Below, piece after piece: positions 36,746 to 45,344 of a stretch of DNA of 64,000 nucleotides (position 1 is its first letter; each line of letters opens with the position of its first letter). The notes beneath the pieces are model-generated. The model was not told the DNA's origin. It was given only the letters and a program-made list of their open reading frames with translations, and did no database searches. The DNA is from Chitiniphilus purpureus. GTDB lineage: Bacteria; Pseudomonadota; Gammaproteobacteria; Burkholderiales; Chitinibacteraceae. The DNA lies in contig NZ_CP106753.1 of assembly GCF_025642115.1 (NCBI RefSeq), forward strand, positions 248,001-312,000, written 5' to 3'. The translations under genes and the position numbers were made by a program.

Positions 36746-37168
36746 TCAGAACGGCTTGACGATGACTAGGATGACCACGCATACCAGGACCAGCACCGGC
36801 AGTTCGTTGAACCAGCGGAACCACACATGACCATGGCGGTTGCGGTTGGCGGCGAAATCCCGGTACAGCCTCCAGCACCAGGCATGGTAGCCCACCAGCA
36901 CCAGCACCAGCACCAGCTTGACGTGCATCCAGTACCAGCCCTTGCCGGCATAGAAGCCGTAGTACCACCACGTCACCGCGCCCAGGATCAACGCCAACGC
37001 GGCAAGCGGGGTCATGAAGCGCAGCAGCTTGCGCTCCATCAGCAGCAACCGCGCCTGGGTCACGCTGTCATCGGCCATGGCATGATTGACGAACAGCCGT
37101 GGCAGGTAGAACAAACCGGCGAACCAGCTGATGACAAAGATCAGGTGGAACGATTTAGCCCATAGCAC
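36746..37168 (-). CDS. hemJ: HemJ/CopD-like membrane protein, probable protoporphyrinogen oxidase
   Basis: 140-residue inner-membrane protein with four transmembrane helices. It begins VLWAKSFHLIFVISWFAGLFYLPRLFVNHA, a segment that carries the conserved His and the trailing LFVNHA typical of HemJ, with a late LKLVLVLVLVGYHAW-like block (VKLVLVLVLVGYHAWCW). HemJ oxidises protoporphyrinogen IX in bacteria lacking HemG and HemY. I start at the GTG at 37168, 10 bases after the M48 gene stop; no in-frame ATG fits. The hemL gene two genes downstream supports the role. Confidence 0.82.
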   Translation of the reverse strand: MLWAKSFHLIFVISWFAGLFYLPRLFVNHAMADDSVTQARLLLMERKLLRFMTPLAALALILGAVTWWYYGFYAGKGWYWMHVKLVLVLVLVGYHAWCWRLYRDFAANRNRHGHVWFRWFNELPVLVLVCVVILVIVKPF

Positions 37169-37178
37169 CTGGATACGC

Positions 37179-38006
37179 TCACTTGTTCGATTTGTCGGAG
37201 CGGGCGCTCCGGTACAAGGGCTCGACTGCCGGAATCTTGGCCTGCAGGTCGCGGATACGCGTCTGGCTTGACGGGTGGGTGGACAGGAACTGCGGCGTCG
37301 CGCCGCCGCCTGCGCTTGCCATCTTCTGCCATAGCGTGATGGACGCCTGCGGGTGGTAGCCGGCACGCGCCGCCAGTTCCAACCCCATGGTATCGGCCTC
37401 GGACTCATGTTCGCGGCTGTTGGGCAGCGAATAGGCCACCTCGGTGACCTGGTCGGCCACCCCCAGGTAACCGTCGTACTTGCCGCCGGTCAACCACGAC
37501 AGCCCTTGCAGCGCCAGCTGCTTGTTGTAGGCCTGGCTCATGCGCTCACGGGCATGCTCGCGCAATGCATGCGCAATCTCGTGCCCCATGATCTGGGCGA
37601 TCTCATCATCGGTGAGCTTGAGTTTTTCGATGATGCCCGAGTAGAACATGATCTTGCCGCCCGCCATGCAATAGGCGTTGAGCTGATCGTTCTTCTCGAT
37701 GTTGACCTCCCACTGCCAGCGCGCCGCATCGGGACGATAGACCGCTGTCTGGGGAATGAGGCGCTCGGCGATCGCGCGCACCCGCGCCACCATCTTGGCA
37801 TCCGCGTTGAGCGTCCCCTTGGTGCGGGCCTTGGCCAGCGTCTCCTGGTAGGACTGCGCCGACATCTGCACGACCTGCTGTTCGGAGAGCAGGGCGCTCA
37901 TGCTTTGTTTGCGATCGACCCCCACGGCACCGCCGCTGGTGGTGCTGACTTGCTGGCACCCGGTGACTGCCAGGGTGACCAGACCTGCAAGCATCAGTTG
38001 CTTCAT
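37179..38006 (-). CDS. M48-family metalloprotease, lipoprotein (LoiP/YggG-like)
   Basis: 275-residue outer-membrane or periplasmic protease. Signal peptide with lipobox LAVTGC (lipidated C17). Zinc site HEIAH (H142, E143, H146) with a third ligand in HESEADTMGLELAARAGY. The C-terminus carries LSTHPSSQTRIRDLQ, as in the LoiP/BepA-type M48 proteins. Expected in envelope quality control. First gene of the leftward hemL group. Confidence 0.92.
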   Translation of the reverse strand: MKQLMLAGLVTLAVTGCQQVSTTSGGAVGVDRKQSMSALLSEQQVVQMSAQSYQETLAKARTKGTLNADAKMVARVRAIAERLIPQTAVYRPDAARWQWEVNIEKNDQLNAYCMAGGKIMFYSGIIEKLKLTDDEIAQIMGHEIAHALREHARERMSQAYNKQLALQGLSWLTGGKYDGYLGVADQVTEVAYSLPNSREHESEADTMGLELAARAGYHPQASITLWQKMASAGGGATPQFLSTHPSSQTRIRDLQAKIPAVEPLYRSARSDKSNK

Positions 38007-38046
38007 CGGTTCAGACGCTCCTTATGGCGAATTGTTGAAACGGTGC

Positions 38047-38211
38047 TCAGATCTCCACCATCTCGAAATCATCCTTGCGCGCGCCGCAATCAGGACAGGT
38101 CCAGTTGGGCGGCACGAGATCCCAGGGAGTGCCGGGCGCGATATCGTCGTCCGGGCGGCCCTCGGCTTCGTCATAAATGAAACCACAAATCAAGCACATG
38201 TATTTTTTCAT
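38047..38211 (-). CDS. rubredoxin
   Basis: 54-residue iron protein with the two C-x2-C knuckles of rubredoxin: C6/C9 in [14 protein letters not shown] and C39/C42 in [27 protein letters not shown] between them is typical. It transfers single electrons to partners such as alkane hydroxylases or rubredoxin reductase, none of which are nearby. The start ATG at 38211 lies only 61 bases from the divergent thiD-like start. Confidence 0.97.
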   Translation of the reverse strand: MKKYMCLICGFIYDEAEGRPDDDIAPGTPWDLVPPNWTCPDCGARKDDFEMVEI

Positions 38212-38272
38212 CCGGTGTCCTCGGAGCGCTGGTTTAGAATCCGATTCTACCCCATCCCTTACGCCCGCCGCG

Positions 38273-39100
38273 ATGCACCCCACCCCCCCACTCGTGCTTG
38301 TGTTTGCCGCCAACGACCCGTCCGCCGGGACCGGATTGGCTGCGGATCTGACGACACTGTCGTCACTGGGCTGCTATGCGCTGCCCATCGTCACGGCGTT
38401 GACAGTGCAGGACACGGCCGGGTTGCAGGAAGTACTGGCGATCGAATCGGACTGGGTCAATGAACAGGCCCGCTATGTGTTGGAAGACATGCGGGTCGAC
38501 GCGATCAAGGTGGGGTTGGCCGGCAGCATCGAGAACCTGGCCGTGATCGCCGAGATCGTGGCGGACTACCCGGACGTGCCGCTGGTGCTCGACCCCGTAC
38601 TGGAGCACAGCCAGCGCGATGAATATTCCACCGACGAGTTCGCAGCCGCGCTGCGCGACCTGCTGCTGCCGCATTCACTGATCGTATGCACCAACAGCAG
38701 CAAGGCGCGACGCCTGGGGTCGGACGATGCCGAGGAGCAGGATGACCTGCCGCTCGATGCCGCGGCCGGCCGGCTGATCGACCGCGGCTGTGAATATGTG
38801 CTGATCACCGGGGCGCAGGAACAGACCAGCAAGGTCAGCAACACGCTGTATTCGCGCCATGGCCGTGTACGCAGCGACCAGTGGGACCGGTTGCCGGGCC
38901 GCTTCCACGGGTCCGGGGCCACGCTGTCGGCGGCGCTGGCCGGGGCCCTGGCCAGCGGCGTCGAACTGTCCGCCGCGGTGCACGATGCGCAGGAGTACGT
39001 CTACCAGACGCTGTCGCATGCCTTCCGACCCGGGATGGGACAGATGGTGCCGGACCGGATGTTCTGGGCCCGGCCGGAAGAAACGCAACAGGAGCAATGA
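38273..39100 (+). CDS. thiD: hydroxymethylpyrimidine/phosphomethylpyrimidine kinase-like (ThiD)
   Basis: 275-residue ribokinase-fold kinase of thiamine pyrimidine metabolism. [24 protein letters not shown] at the N-terminus, [39 protein letters not shown] and the C-terminal anion hole [17 protein letters not shown] follow the family order. The anion-hole position usually occupied by cysteine (GTGCT) is alanine here, and the nucleotide-binding NSSKARRL is divergent. It may be a slow or specialised kinase. Start at the ATG at 38273, divergent from rubredoxin. Confidence 0.85.
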   Translation: MHPTPPLVLVFAANDPSAGTGLAADLTTLSSLGCYALPIVTALTVQDTAGLQEVLAIESDWVNEQARYVLEDMRVDAIKVGLAGSIENLAVIAEIVADYPDVPLVLDPVLEHSQRDEYSTDEFAAALRDLLLPHSLIVCTNSSKARRLGSDDAEEQDDLPLDAAAGRLIDRGCEYVLITGAQEQTSKVSNTLYSRHGRVRSDQWDRLPGRFHGSGATLSAALAGALASGVELSAAVHDAQEYVYQTLSHAFRPGMGQMVPDRMFWARPEETQQEQ

Positions 39101-39249
39101 CATAGCAGCAGGCGTGGCTTGCCGTGCCTTTTGTTTTTGCCGGAATTGCGTATATTGAGTGGCTCCCAACCATTCGGCCTCCCATTGATCCAAGATGGGT
39201 GGTCTTCGGATTTAGTACCGCACTTTCAAGCGGTTAGGGAACCACCGTC

Positions 39250-40158
39250 ATGAATGCCCCTCGGCCTCTCCTTGCACCTGCGCCGTGCCCGCGACTTGAA
39301 CGGGCCATCAACAGAATGGTGCGCGATCTGGCAGCGCCATTGACGCTGTCCGATCTGGCGGAGGCGGCACATTACTCGCCCTGGTATCTGGTACGCCGCT
39401 TCCAGCTGCACTACCAGACCACGCCACAGGCCTTTCTGTGGCGGCTGCGCCTGGAGGTGGCGGCGTCGCTGCTGCATTGGGCACCGCGCATGCCGATCGG
39501 TGAAGTGGCACTTGCAGTCGGGTTTTCGTCCGCGGCCACGTTCAGCCGCGCGTTCAACCGGACCTTCGGCTTCACCCCAAGTGCATGGCGCAAGGGGACA
39601 CCACCCGCACGCGAATGGCTCAATACCAATCTGGGACCGATCTCATACCAGCCCGGTCAGGCCATCGCCGGCACCGAGGCTGACTACCAATGGTCGTTCG
39701 CCGAGGTCGCAACGCGCATCTCGGTCGAGGAATGGCCGGCCGCACGCATGCTCACGGTGCGGGAAGTCGGGGACTATGGCTGCCATCTGCACAAGCTGTT
39801 CGAGCAGCTGGAGACACAATGCCGGCAGAACCAGATCGAGCCGACATCCTTGCAGCGCTACGGCCTGATCTGGAACGACCCCGCCACCACGCCGGCGGGC
39901 CGCCGCCGCTACGACGCGGCGATCGAGATCGCGCCACAGGTCCGGTTGCCACGCGGCATGGGCGAGTATCGGATGCCGGTTGGTCGCTGGGCGGTCTTCC
40001 ATCACGGTGGCACGACCGATGACATCGGTCCGCGGTGGCGCGACCTGATGCTGACCTGGCTGCCGCAGACCGGGTTGGTTCCCGATCCCTCGCGGCCTCG
40101 ACTGGAACGTTATTACACGGACAGCCGTTACGATCTATGCCTGCCGCTGACGGCCTGA
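39250..40158 (+). CDS. AraC-family regulator with C-terminal GyrI-like effector domain
   Basis: 302-residue Rob-like regulator. The N-terminal 110 residues form an AraC DNA-binding domain (LTLSDLAEAAHYSPWYLVRRF, IGEVALAVGFSSAATFSRAF). After a linker, residues 145-300 form a GyrI/SOUL-like ligand-binding domain (VEEWPAARMLTVREVGDYG, LPRGMGEYRMPVGRWAVFHHGG). Rob and related proteins sense small lipophilic compounds. The CPT-like kinase gene starts 2 bases after its stop, so the pair is probably one unit. Confidence 0.9.
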   Translation: MNAPRPLLAPAPCPRLERAINRMVRDLAAPLTLSDLAEAAHYSPWYLVRRFQLHYQTTPQAFLWRLRLEVAASLLHWAPRMPIGEVALAVGFSSAATFSRAFNRTFGFTPSAWRKGTPPAREWLNTNLGPISYQPGQAIAGTEADYQWSFAEVATRISVEEWPAARMLTVREVGDYGCHLHKLFEQLETQCRQNQIEPTSLQRYGLIWNDPATTPAGRRRYDAAIEIAPQVRLPRGMGEYRMPVGRWAVFHHGGTTDDIGPRWRDLMLTWLPQTGLVPDPSRPRLERYYTDSRYDLCLPLTA

Positions 40159-40160
40159 GC

Positions 40161-40739
40161 ATGGCGCTGCCGCAGGTGATCGTGCTCAACGGCACCAGCA
40201 GTTCCGGCAAGTCTGCGTTGGCGCGTGCGTTGCAGGAACAACTGCCCGAGCAATTCATCAATTTCTCGATCGACAGCGTCCTGTACGGCCTGCCGGCGTC
40301 CGACCTGGCACGGATGCAGCGCGGCGAGCCGATCGACCGTGCCGGCTACAGCTGGACCGCGTTGGTGCGGGGCTATCATTACGCGCTGCCATCGCTGCTG
40401 CAGGCGGGGCTGAAACTGATCGTCGACAACGCATGGTGCGAGGCGGAGGAGACGCAGGAACTCCTGACCGAACTGGCGGGCTACCCGGTGACGCTGGTGG
40501 CGGTGCATTGCGATGCAGCCATCCTTGCTGCGCGCGAAGCGGCCAGGGGCGACCGTGCCCCGGGCCTATCCGCTTGGGAGTTGCCGCGGGTACATGCCTG
40601 GATGGACTACGATCTGCAGATCGATACCAGTACCATCTCTGCCGATGACGCTGCCGCCCAACTGGTGGCGCAGCTGGTGGACGGCCCTCCCACAAGCGGC
40701 GCGGCAGCCACCTTGGTCCGACTGCAGCAACGGGGCTGA
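40161..40739 (+). CDS. chloramphenicol phosphotransferase-like P-loop kinase
   Basis: 192-residue protein with Walker A GTSSSGKSALA at 11-21 and the sequence FSIDSVLYGLP with D38 at the place of the catalytic aspartate of Streptomyces venezuelae chloramphenicol 3-O-phosphotransferase. The block VDNAWCEAEE and the nucleotide-lid arginines (AREAARGDR) also fit that family. Substrate in this organism is unknown; resistance to a phenicol is possible but unproven. It is coupled to the upstream Rob-like regulator. Confidence 0.82.
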   Translation: MALPQVIVLNGTSSSGKSALARALQEQLPEQFINFSIDSVLYGLPASDLARMQRGEPIDRAGYSWTALVRGYHYALPSLLQAGLKLIVDNAWCEAEETQELLTELAGYPVTLVAVHCDAAILAAREAARGDRAPGLSAWELPRVHAWMDYDLQIDTSTISADDAAAQLVAQLVDGPPTSGAAATLVRLQQRG

Positions 40740-40787
40740 ACCGGGCACCAACGACGGGATCCGGACTGTCATGCCACGGCGCGTGCG

Positions 40788-41315
40788 CTACACCTGCGCA
40801 GGCGGCTGATAGCACCAGTGCCACGGCTCATAGACATAGCCATAGCGATTGTCGCGTGGGAAGGACAGCGTAAAGCCGAATTGCGACGCATGCGCCTGCA
40901 ACCAGGCAAACGCCGGCGTCTGCTCAAAGGCTTCCTCGACCACCGGGCCACCCGGACTGAATACATCGACGGCGCGACCGGTATGGTGTTCGCTGCACCC
41001 AGGCGGTGCCAACACCTGCAGGATGGTCGATAGCGGTTGCCCGGCATCGAGTTTGCGGCGGATCAGCTCTCCCTGCCTGGCGGTGGCGCGATAGGCCGAG
41101 GCGATCCGCAATGTGACGCCGTCGCCCGCGGCCGCCGCCTGCATCGCCCGCCAGGCTGCCGCAGCTTCCACGGTCAATTGCCAGACGCGGCCGTCCAGGC
41201 CAGTCTCCACATCGACCAGCGCGGTGGCCTCTTCGTAGATGCACAGGCGCTTCTCGGCAAGTATCGCCTCGGCAATACCCAATTCCTGCCAGATGGCACG
41301 CAGCGACTCGTTCAC
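40788..41315 (-). CDS. M15-family D,D-carboxypeptidase (VanY/LdcB-like)
   Basis: 175-residue zinc peptidase acting on peptidoglycan stem peptides. M15B motifs: SAYR near 73-76, the zinc motif S108-x-H110-x2-G113-x-A115-x-D117, and E163-x-W-H166. There is no signal peptide from the chosen start (GTG at 41315, AGGAG 11 bases upstream); the longer open frame to 41450 gives a poor N-terminus. Without an export signal, its substrate might be a cytosolic muropeptide or the start may be wrong. Confidence 0.8.
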   Translation of the reverse strand: MNESLRAIWQELGIAEAILAEKRLCIYEEATALVDVETGLDGRVWQLTVEAAAAWRAMQAAAAGDGVTLRIASAYRATARQGELIRRKLDAGQPLSTILQVLAPPGCSEHHTGRAVDVFSPGGPVVEEAFEQTPAFAWLQAHASQFGFTLSFPRDNRYGYVYEPWHWCYQPPAQV

Positions 41316-41487
41316 GGCGTCGTTTACTCCTGTTGGACCGAACGGCGCATCATGTTCGGCACCGGCGGCTTGAGGACCTTCATCATCGGCTTTCGGATAT
41401 CCAAAGCAGGCAATGGCAAGGTTGCCTCCACAGCCCACAGCAAGCCGCATGGCTTTTCCAGCCGCGCCGCCTGGCTATACGTATTTC

Positions 41488-43860
41488 TCAGAACCCCGGA
41501 AACTTCAAACCCGCGTTCACCGGCTTGCCCTTGCGGGCCCGCCTTCCAACGTAGGGCGCCATTTCATTCGCGTCCAGGGTCAGTTCCGTGGTCTTGCCAC
41601 CGCGCCCGGTGCCAGTGAGTTTCAACGTCAAGCCATCGCACACGGTGACAGCCGCCAGTTGATCCTTGTCGTCCAGCGCCGTCGTGATGACCCCACGCCC
41701 ACCACCGGCGAGCTGCTTGAATTCTGCATAGGGGAACAGATGCAGCTTGCCCAGACGGGTCAAGCACGCCACCAGTGATGTTTCACGTGGAACAAAGGTC
41801 GACAGCTTGAGCAGTGTTTCACCCGGCTCCAGCGAGATAAAGCTCTTCCCCGCCTTTTGCCGTGACAACAGATTCTCGAACTGGCAGACAAAGCCGTAAC
41901 CCGCGGAATTGGCGATGATCACCCATTCTTCGCCCTTGGCCGCCAGCAACTGCGTGATACGGCTCTTGGCGGCCAGTTCCACCAGCGTGGTCACCGGCAC
42001 GCCGTCACCACGCCCACCTGGCACGCTCGCAGCCTGGATGGTATAGACACGACCATCGCTGCCGAACAAGGCGACCGGATCGACTGTACGGCATTCAATG
42101 GCGGTCAGCAGTCGATCGCCTTCTTTGAAATTCAGGTTCTGCAGCTCAATGCCATGCCCCTGCCGGCTGCGGATCCAGCCCTTCTCCGACAGGATCAGCG
42201 TCATCGGCTCATCGACCACGGCCACCTCCAGCACCGCCTTCTCGGCCTCCTCGATCAGGGTGCGACGTGGATCGGCATATTTCTTGCGATCGGCTTCAAT
42301 TTCCTTGATCACGCGCTTCTGCATGGCCGCGCCGTTGGTCAGCAGATGGGCCAGCTCTTCCCGCTCGCTGCGCAGTGCCGCCAGCTCCTGCTCGATCTTG
42401 ATTCCTTCCAGCCGCGCGAGCTGGCGCAGCCGGATCTCCAGGATATCCTCGGCTTGCCGGTCACTCAGTTGGAAACGGGCAATCAATGCCGGCTTCGGCT
42501 CATCGCTTTCGCGAATGATACGGATCACCTCGTCGACATTGAGGAAGACGATCATCCGGCCTTCGAGGATATGGATACGGTCATCCACCTTGCCCAGCCG
42601 GTATCCGGTGCGACGCCGCACGGTGACGAACCGGAAGTCGACCCACTCGGCGATCAGATCACGCAGTGACTTCTGGCTTGGCCGACCGTCGCGCCCGATG
42701 GTGACCAGATTGAGCGGCAGGTTGGTCTCGAGCGAGGTATGCGCCAGCAGCAGCGTCATCAGCTCAGCGGGGTCCTGGCGCGACGATTTGGGCTCGAAGA
42801 CCAGCCGCACCGCCTGCTCGCGCCCGGACTCATCGCGTACCCGATCCAATTGCGACAGGATCAATTGCCGAGTCTGCACCTGCTCCTGGGTCAGCGCCTT
42901 CTTGCCTTTGCGCAGCTTGGGATTGGTCAGCTCCTCGATTTCCTCAAGCACACGCTGGCTGGATGTCCCTTGCGGCAGCTGGGTGACCACCAATTGCCAC
43001 TGTCCGCGGGCCAACTCCTCCTTCTCCCAGCAGGCACGCAGCTTCAGACTGCCGCGGCCGGTCTCGTAGGCGGCCTGGATGTCACGTTGACTGGAAATCA
43101 GCTGGCCGCCGCCGGGCAGATCGGGGCCGCGCAGATATTGCAGCAGCGCCGCGGTATCGAGGTCAGGCGCCTTGATCAACGCGATGGCGGCGTCGGCCAC
43201 CTCCCCCAGATTGTGCGAAGGGATTTCGGTCGCCATGCCCACGGCGATGCCCGAAGCACCGTTGAGCAACAGCATCGGCAGGCGTGCCGGCAGCAGTACG
43301 GGCTCTTCGAACGCACCGTCGTAGTTGGGAATGAAATCGGTGGTGCCCTCGTCCAGCTCGGCCAGCAGCAGTTCAGCAATCGGCGCGAGGCGGGCCTCGG
43401 TATAGCGCATCGCCGCCGCCCCGTCGCCATCGCGGCTGCCGAAGTTGCCCTGTCCGTCGATCAATGGATAACGCAGCGAGAAATCCTGTGCGACCCGGAC
43501 CAGTGCGTCATAAGCAGATTGGTCGCCATGCGGGTGGTACTTGCCGAGCACCTCGCCGACGATCCGCGCCGACTTGACCGGCTTGGCGTTGGCCGCCAGC
43601 CCCAGTTCCCACATTGCATACAGAATGCGGCGCTGCACCGGCTTCTGCCCGTCCTCCACCTGCGGCAGCGCACGGCTCTTGACCACGCTCATCGCATATT
43701 CGAGATAGTTCTTCTCGGCATACAACGCGAGCTGCACCGATTCACCGTCATCCGGCATCGCCTGCGACGGCGCCGCGTTGATGAAGCGTCGGTTGCCGGA
43801 CCCATCGGGCACTGGGCCGGGGGCTTCCATTTCGTTATCGAGCAGATCGTGTTCGGACAT
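41488..43860 (-). CDS. parC: DNA topoisomerase IV subunit A (ParC)
   Basis: 790-residue type IIA topoisomerase subunit that separates linked daughter chromosomes. The N-terminal breakage domain has [15 protein letters not shown] and the catalytic tyrosine Y153 in [10 protein letters not shown]; the coiled-coil region covers about 400-500; the C-terminal domain is a degenerate beta-propeller. The position corresponding to E. coli S80 is Q114. About 40 extra residues precede the core. I start at the ATG at 43860 (MSEHDLL). A perfect parS-like site lies inside its 3' part. Confidence 0.95.
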   Translation of the reverse strand: MSEHDLLDNEMEAPGPVPDGSGNRRFINAAPSQAMPDDGESVQLALYAEKNYLEYAMSVVKSRALPQVEDGQKPVQRRILYAMWELGLAANAKPVKSARIVGEVLGKYHPHGDQSAYDALVRVAQDFSLRYPLIDGQGNFGSRDGDGAAAMRYTEARLAPIAELLLAELDEGTTDFIPNYDGAFEEPVLLPARLPMLLLNGASGIAVGMATEIPSHNLGEVADAAIALIKAPDLDTAALLQYLRGPDLPGGGQLISSQRDIQAAYETGRGSLKLRACWEKEELARGQWQLVVTQLPQGTSSQRVLEEIEELTNPKLRKGKKALTQEQVQTRQLILSQLDRVRDESGREQAVRLVFEPKSSRQDPAELMTLLLAHTSLETNLPLNLVTIGRDGRPSQKSLRDLIAEWVDFRFVTVRRRTGYRLGKVDDRIHILEGRMIVFLNVDEVIRIIRESDEPKPALIARFQLSDRQAEDILEIRLRQLARLEGIKIEQELAALRSEREELAHLLTNGAAMQKRVIKEIEADRKKYADPRRTLIEEAEKAVLEVAVVDEPMTLILSEKGWIRSRQGHGIELQNLNFKEGDRLLTAIECRTVDPVALFGSDGRVYTIQAASVPGGRGDGVPVTTLVELAAKSRITQLLAAKGEEWVIIANSAGYGFVCQFENLLSRQKAGKSFISLEPGETLLKLSTFVPRETSLVACLTRLGKLHLFPYAEFKQLAGGGRGVITTALDDKDQLAAVTVCDGLTLKLTGTGRGGKTTELTLDANEMAPYVGRRARKGKPVNAGLKFPGF
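41779..41794. promoter_or_regulatory. parS site inside parC
   Basis: TGTTTCACGTGGAACA is exactly the reverse complement of the well-known Bacillus parS sequence TGTTCCACGTGAAACA, and fits the general ParB-binding consensus at all 16 positions. It lies within the parC reading frame, about 690 codons from the start. Confidence 0.88.
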
Positions 43861-44320
43861 GGCAGGCATTCTGGAAGATGGCGGAACAATAGCCGGCATT
43901 GTAGCCGAGCCGCCCCCCCCTCACCGGTCACTGGCGCAAATTGGCCAGCGAACCATCCTGAGCACAGCAGCGGGATAGGTGCTGCTTCCTGACTGACCAT
44001 GGATTGACCGCAGCCTGCCATTGTTTCACGTGAAACCAGATCAATGCTCCATCGCCGTAACCGGAGCGCCAGAGGTCGGGCTGGTAGCACTTGCTTGCCC
44101 CGTGCCACTGTCCCTGCCATCAGCTGTTGCGGCACGCAGCCTGTCGCACCCCCGCACCAGCAGACACGGTTCAAGCCTTGGGGATGGCACGGCGGCTCGT
44201 GCAAGCCAATATCACGGCACCATGCGCGCAGCAATCTGACAACGCAAAGCAACACCTCGGCCGTCCTGGATACGTCATGCTTCGTAACGCGTAGCACCCC
44301 AGGTCCCGCACCCGGGCCCA
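43861..44320. other. intergenic region with a parS site between parC and the APH gene
   Basis: These 460 bases hold no gene I can support. They contain the second parS-like site (44022-44037). Otherwise there is a C-run at 43914-43920, GC-rich short repeats and no clear terminator or promoter. Confidence 0.5.
44022..44037. promoter_or_regulatory. parS-like site upstream of parC
   Basis: TGTTTCACGTGAAACC matches the palindromic ParB-binding consensus TGTTTCACGTGAAACA at 15 of 16 positions, differing only in the last base. It is intergenic, 162 bases from the parC start and 2.2 kb from the site inside parC. Confidence 0.82.
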
Positions 44321-45229
44321 CTATGCAGAAAGGGCGACGCGATCGGCAGCCTCGAACTCGGCTAGTTTGCGCTCGAACCAGGCTTCATCACGCCAGCCCG
44401 TGAATTCAGCATGCTTGATGTCGTCCCAGATGCTGAACAGCCAGCGCCGGGCAGGCCAGCCTGGCGCGCAGGGCGATTGGGCAAGATAGCGCTCCAGCAA
44501 GCGGTAATCCGCCCGGGCATCCGGCAGATGGAACAGATCCAGCTCCCGGTGCGAAAAACGCGCGCCAGCCGGATCGATCACCGCGCACAGTTTCCAGGTG
44601 ACCGGATCGACAAGGTAGTTGCCGGCGTGTCCGTCATCGTGGATAAAGACCGGCGGGTCCGCGGCCAGCGGCTGCAGGCGTGCTTCCAGACCGCTCAACG
44701 TGGCGAGCAGGCGGGATTTGAGACCGCTGCTGAACCCCTCGGCCGATTGCAGGAAGGCGCAGCGCTTGGAGAGATAGGCACGATAGCTGTCCAGGAAGGT
44801 GGGATAGCGCACCCCGTCCAGATCCTCGAATGCCTCGCCAAGCTGGGCATGCCAGTGACGTTGCAACGCCACGATCTGCTCGGCCAGCGCATCGGCGTGT
44901 TCGACCGGTGTTTCGGTGGCATTCACGCCCGGTACGAAGGTCATCAGGAAACAATCCCATTGCCGCTGCTGCGCCAACTCGAAACGCAGGATCTCCGGTA
45001 CGGCCAGATGGGCGGGCGTACGTTGCCGCAACAGCCAGGTCGCCTTTGCTTCCTGCACAGCAAAACCCGGGATACGGAAGCGCTTGATGACCCGGCGCCC
45101 GCCGCCGGCAAGCTCAAGCAGATAGACCTGCCCGTAGAAGCCATCGATCACCTGGTCGACCCGGGCCGGCCCGCCCAGCCAATCCTGCATGGTCTGGTCC
45201 AGCCAAGCCTGGATATCGCTCTGCAGCAT
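44321..45229 (-). CDS. aminoglycoside phosphotransferase (APH)-fold kinase
   Basis: 302-residue soluble kinase-like protein. The N-lobe has VIKRFRIPGFAVQEAKATWLL. The catalytic (Brenner) motif reads FIHDDGHAGNYLVD, with the metal-binding site in VIDPAGARFSHRELDL. Relatives phosphorylate choline, homoserine, fructosamines or antibiotics; the substrate here cannot be told. The ATG at 45229 has GGGAGAG upstream on the minus strand. It lies between parC and parE in the same direction, which is an uncommon insertion. Confidence 0.85.
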   Translation of the reverse strand: MLQSDIQAWLDQTMQDWLGGPARVDQVIDGFYGQVYLLELAGGGRRVIKRFRIPGFAVQEAKATWLLRQRTPAHLAVPEILRFELAQQRQWDCFLMTFVPGVNATETPVEHADALAEQIVALQRHWHAQLGEAFEDLDGVRYPTFLDSYRAYLSKRCAFLQSAEGFSSGLKSRLLATLSGLEARLQPLAADPPVFIHDDGHAGNYLVDPVTWKLCAVIDPAGARFSHRELDLFHLPDARADYRLLERYLAQSPCAPGWPARRWLFSIWDDIKHAEFTGWRDEAWFERKLAEFEAADRVALSA

Positions 45230-45344
45230 GATGCTCTCCCTTTGGTGCGCTCCAACTTAGCTGGCAATCCATTGCCAGGGCAATACACAGGCATGCCGCT
45301 GGGCAACACGGGAGAATCATGGCATGCGGGGATGACAGTGCGGT

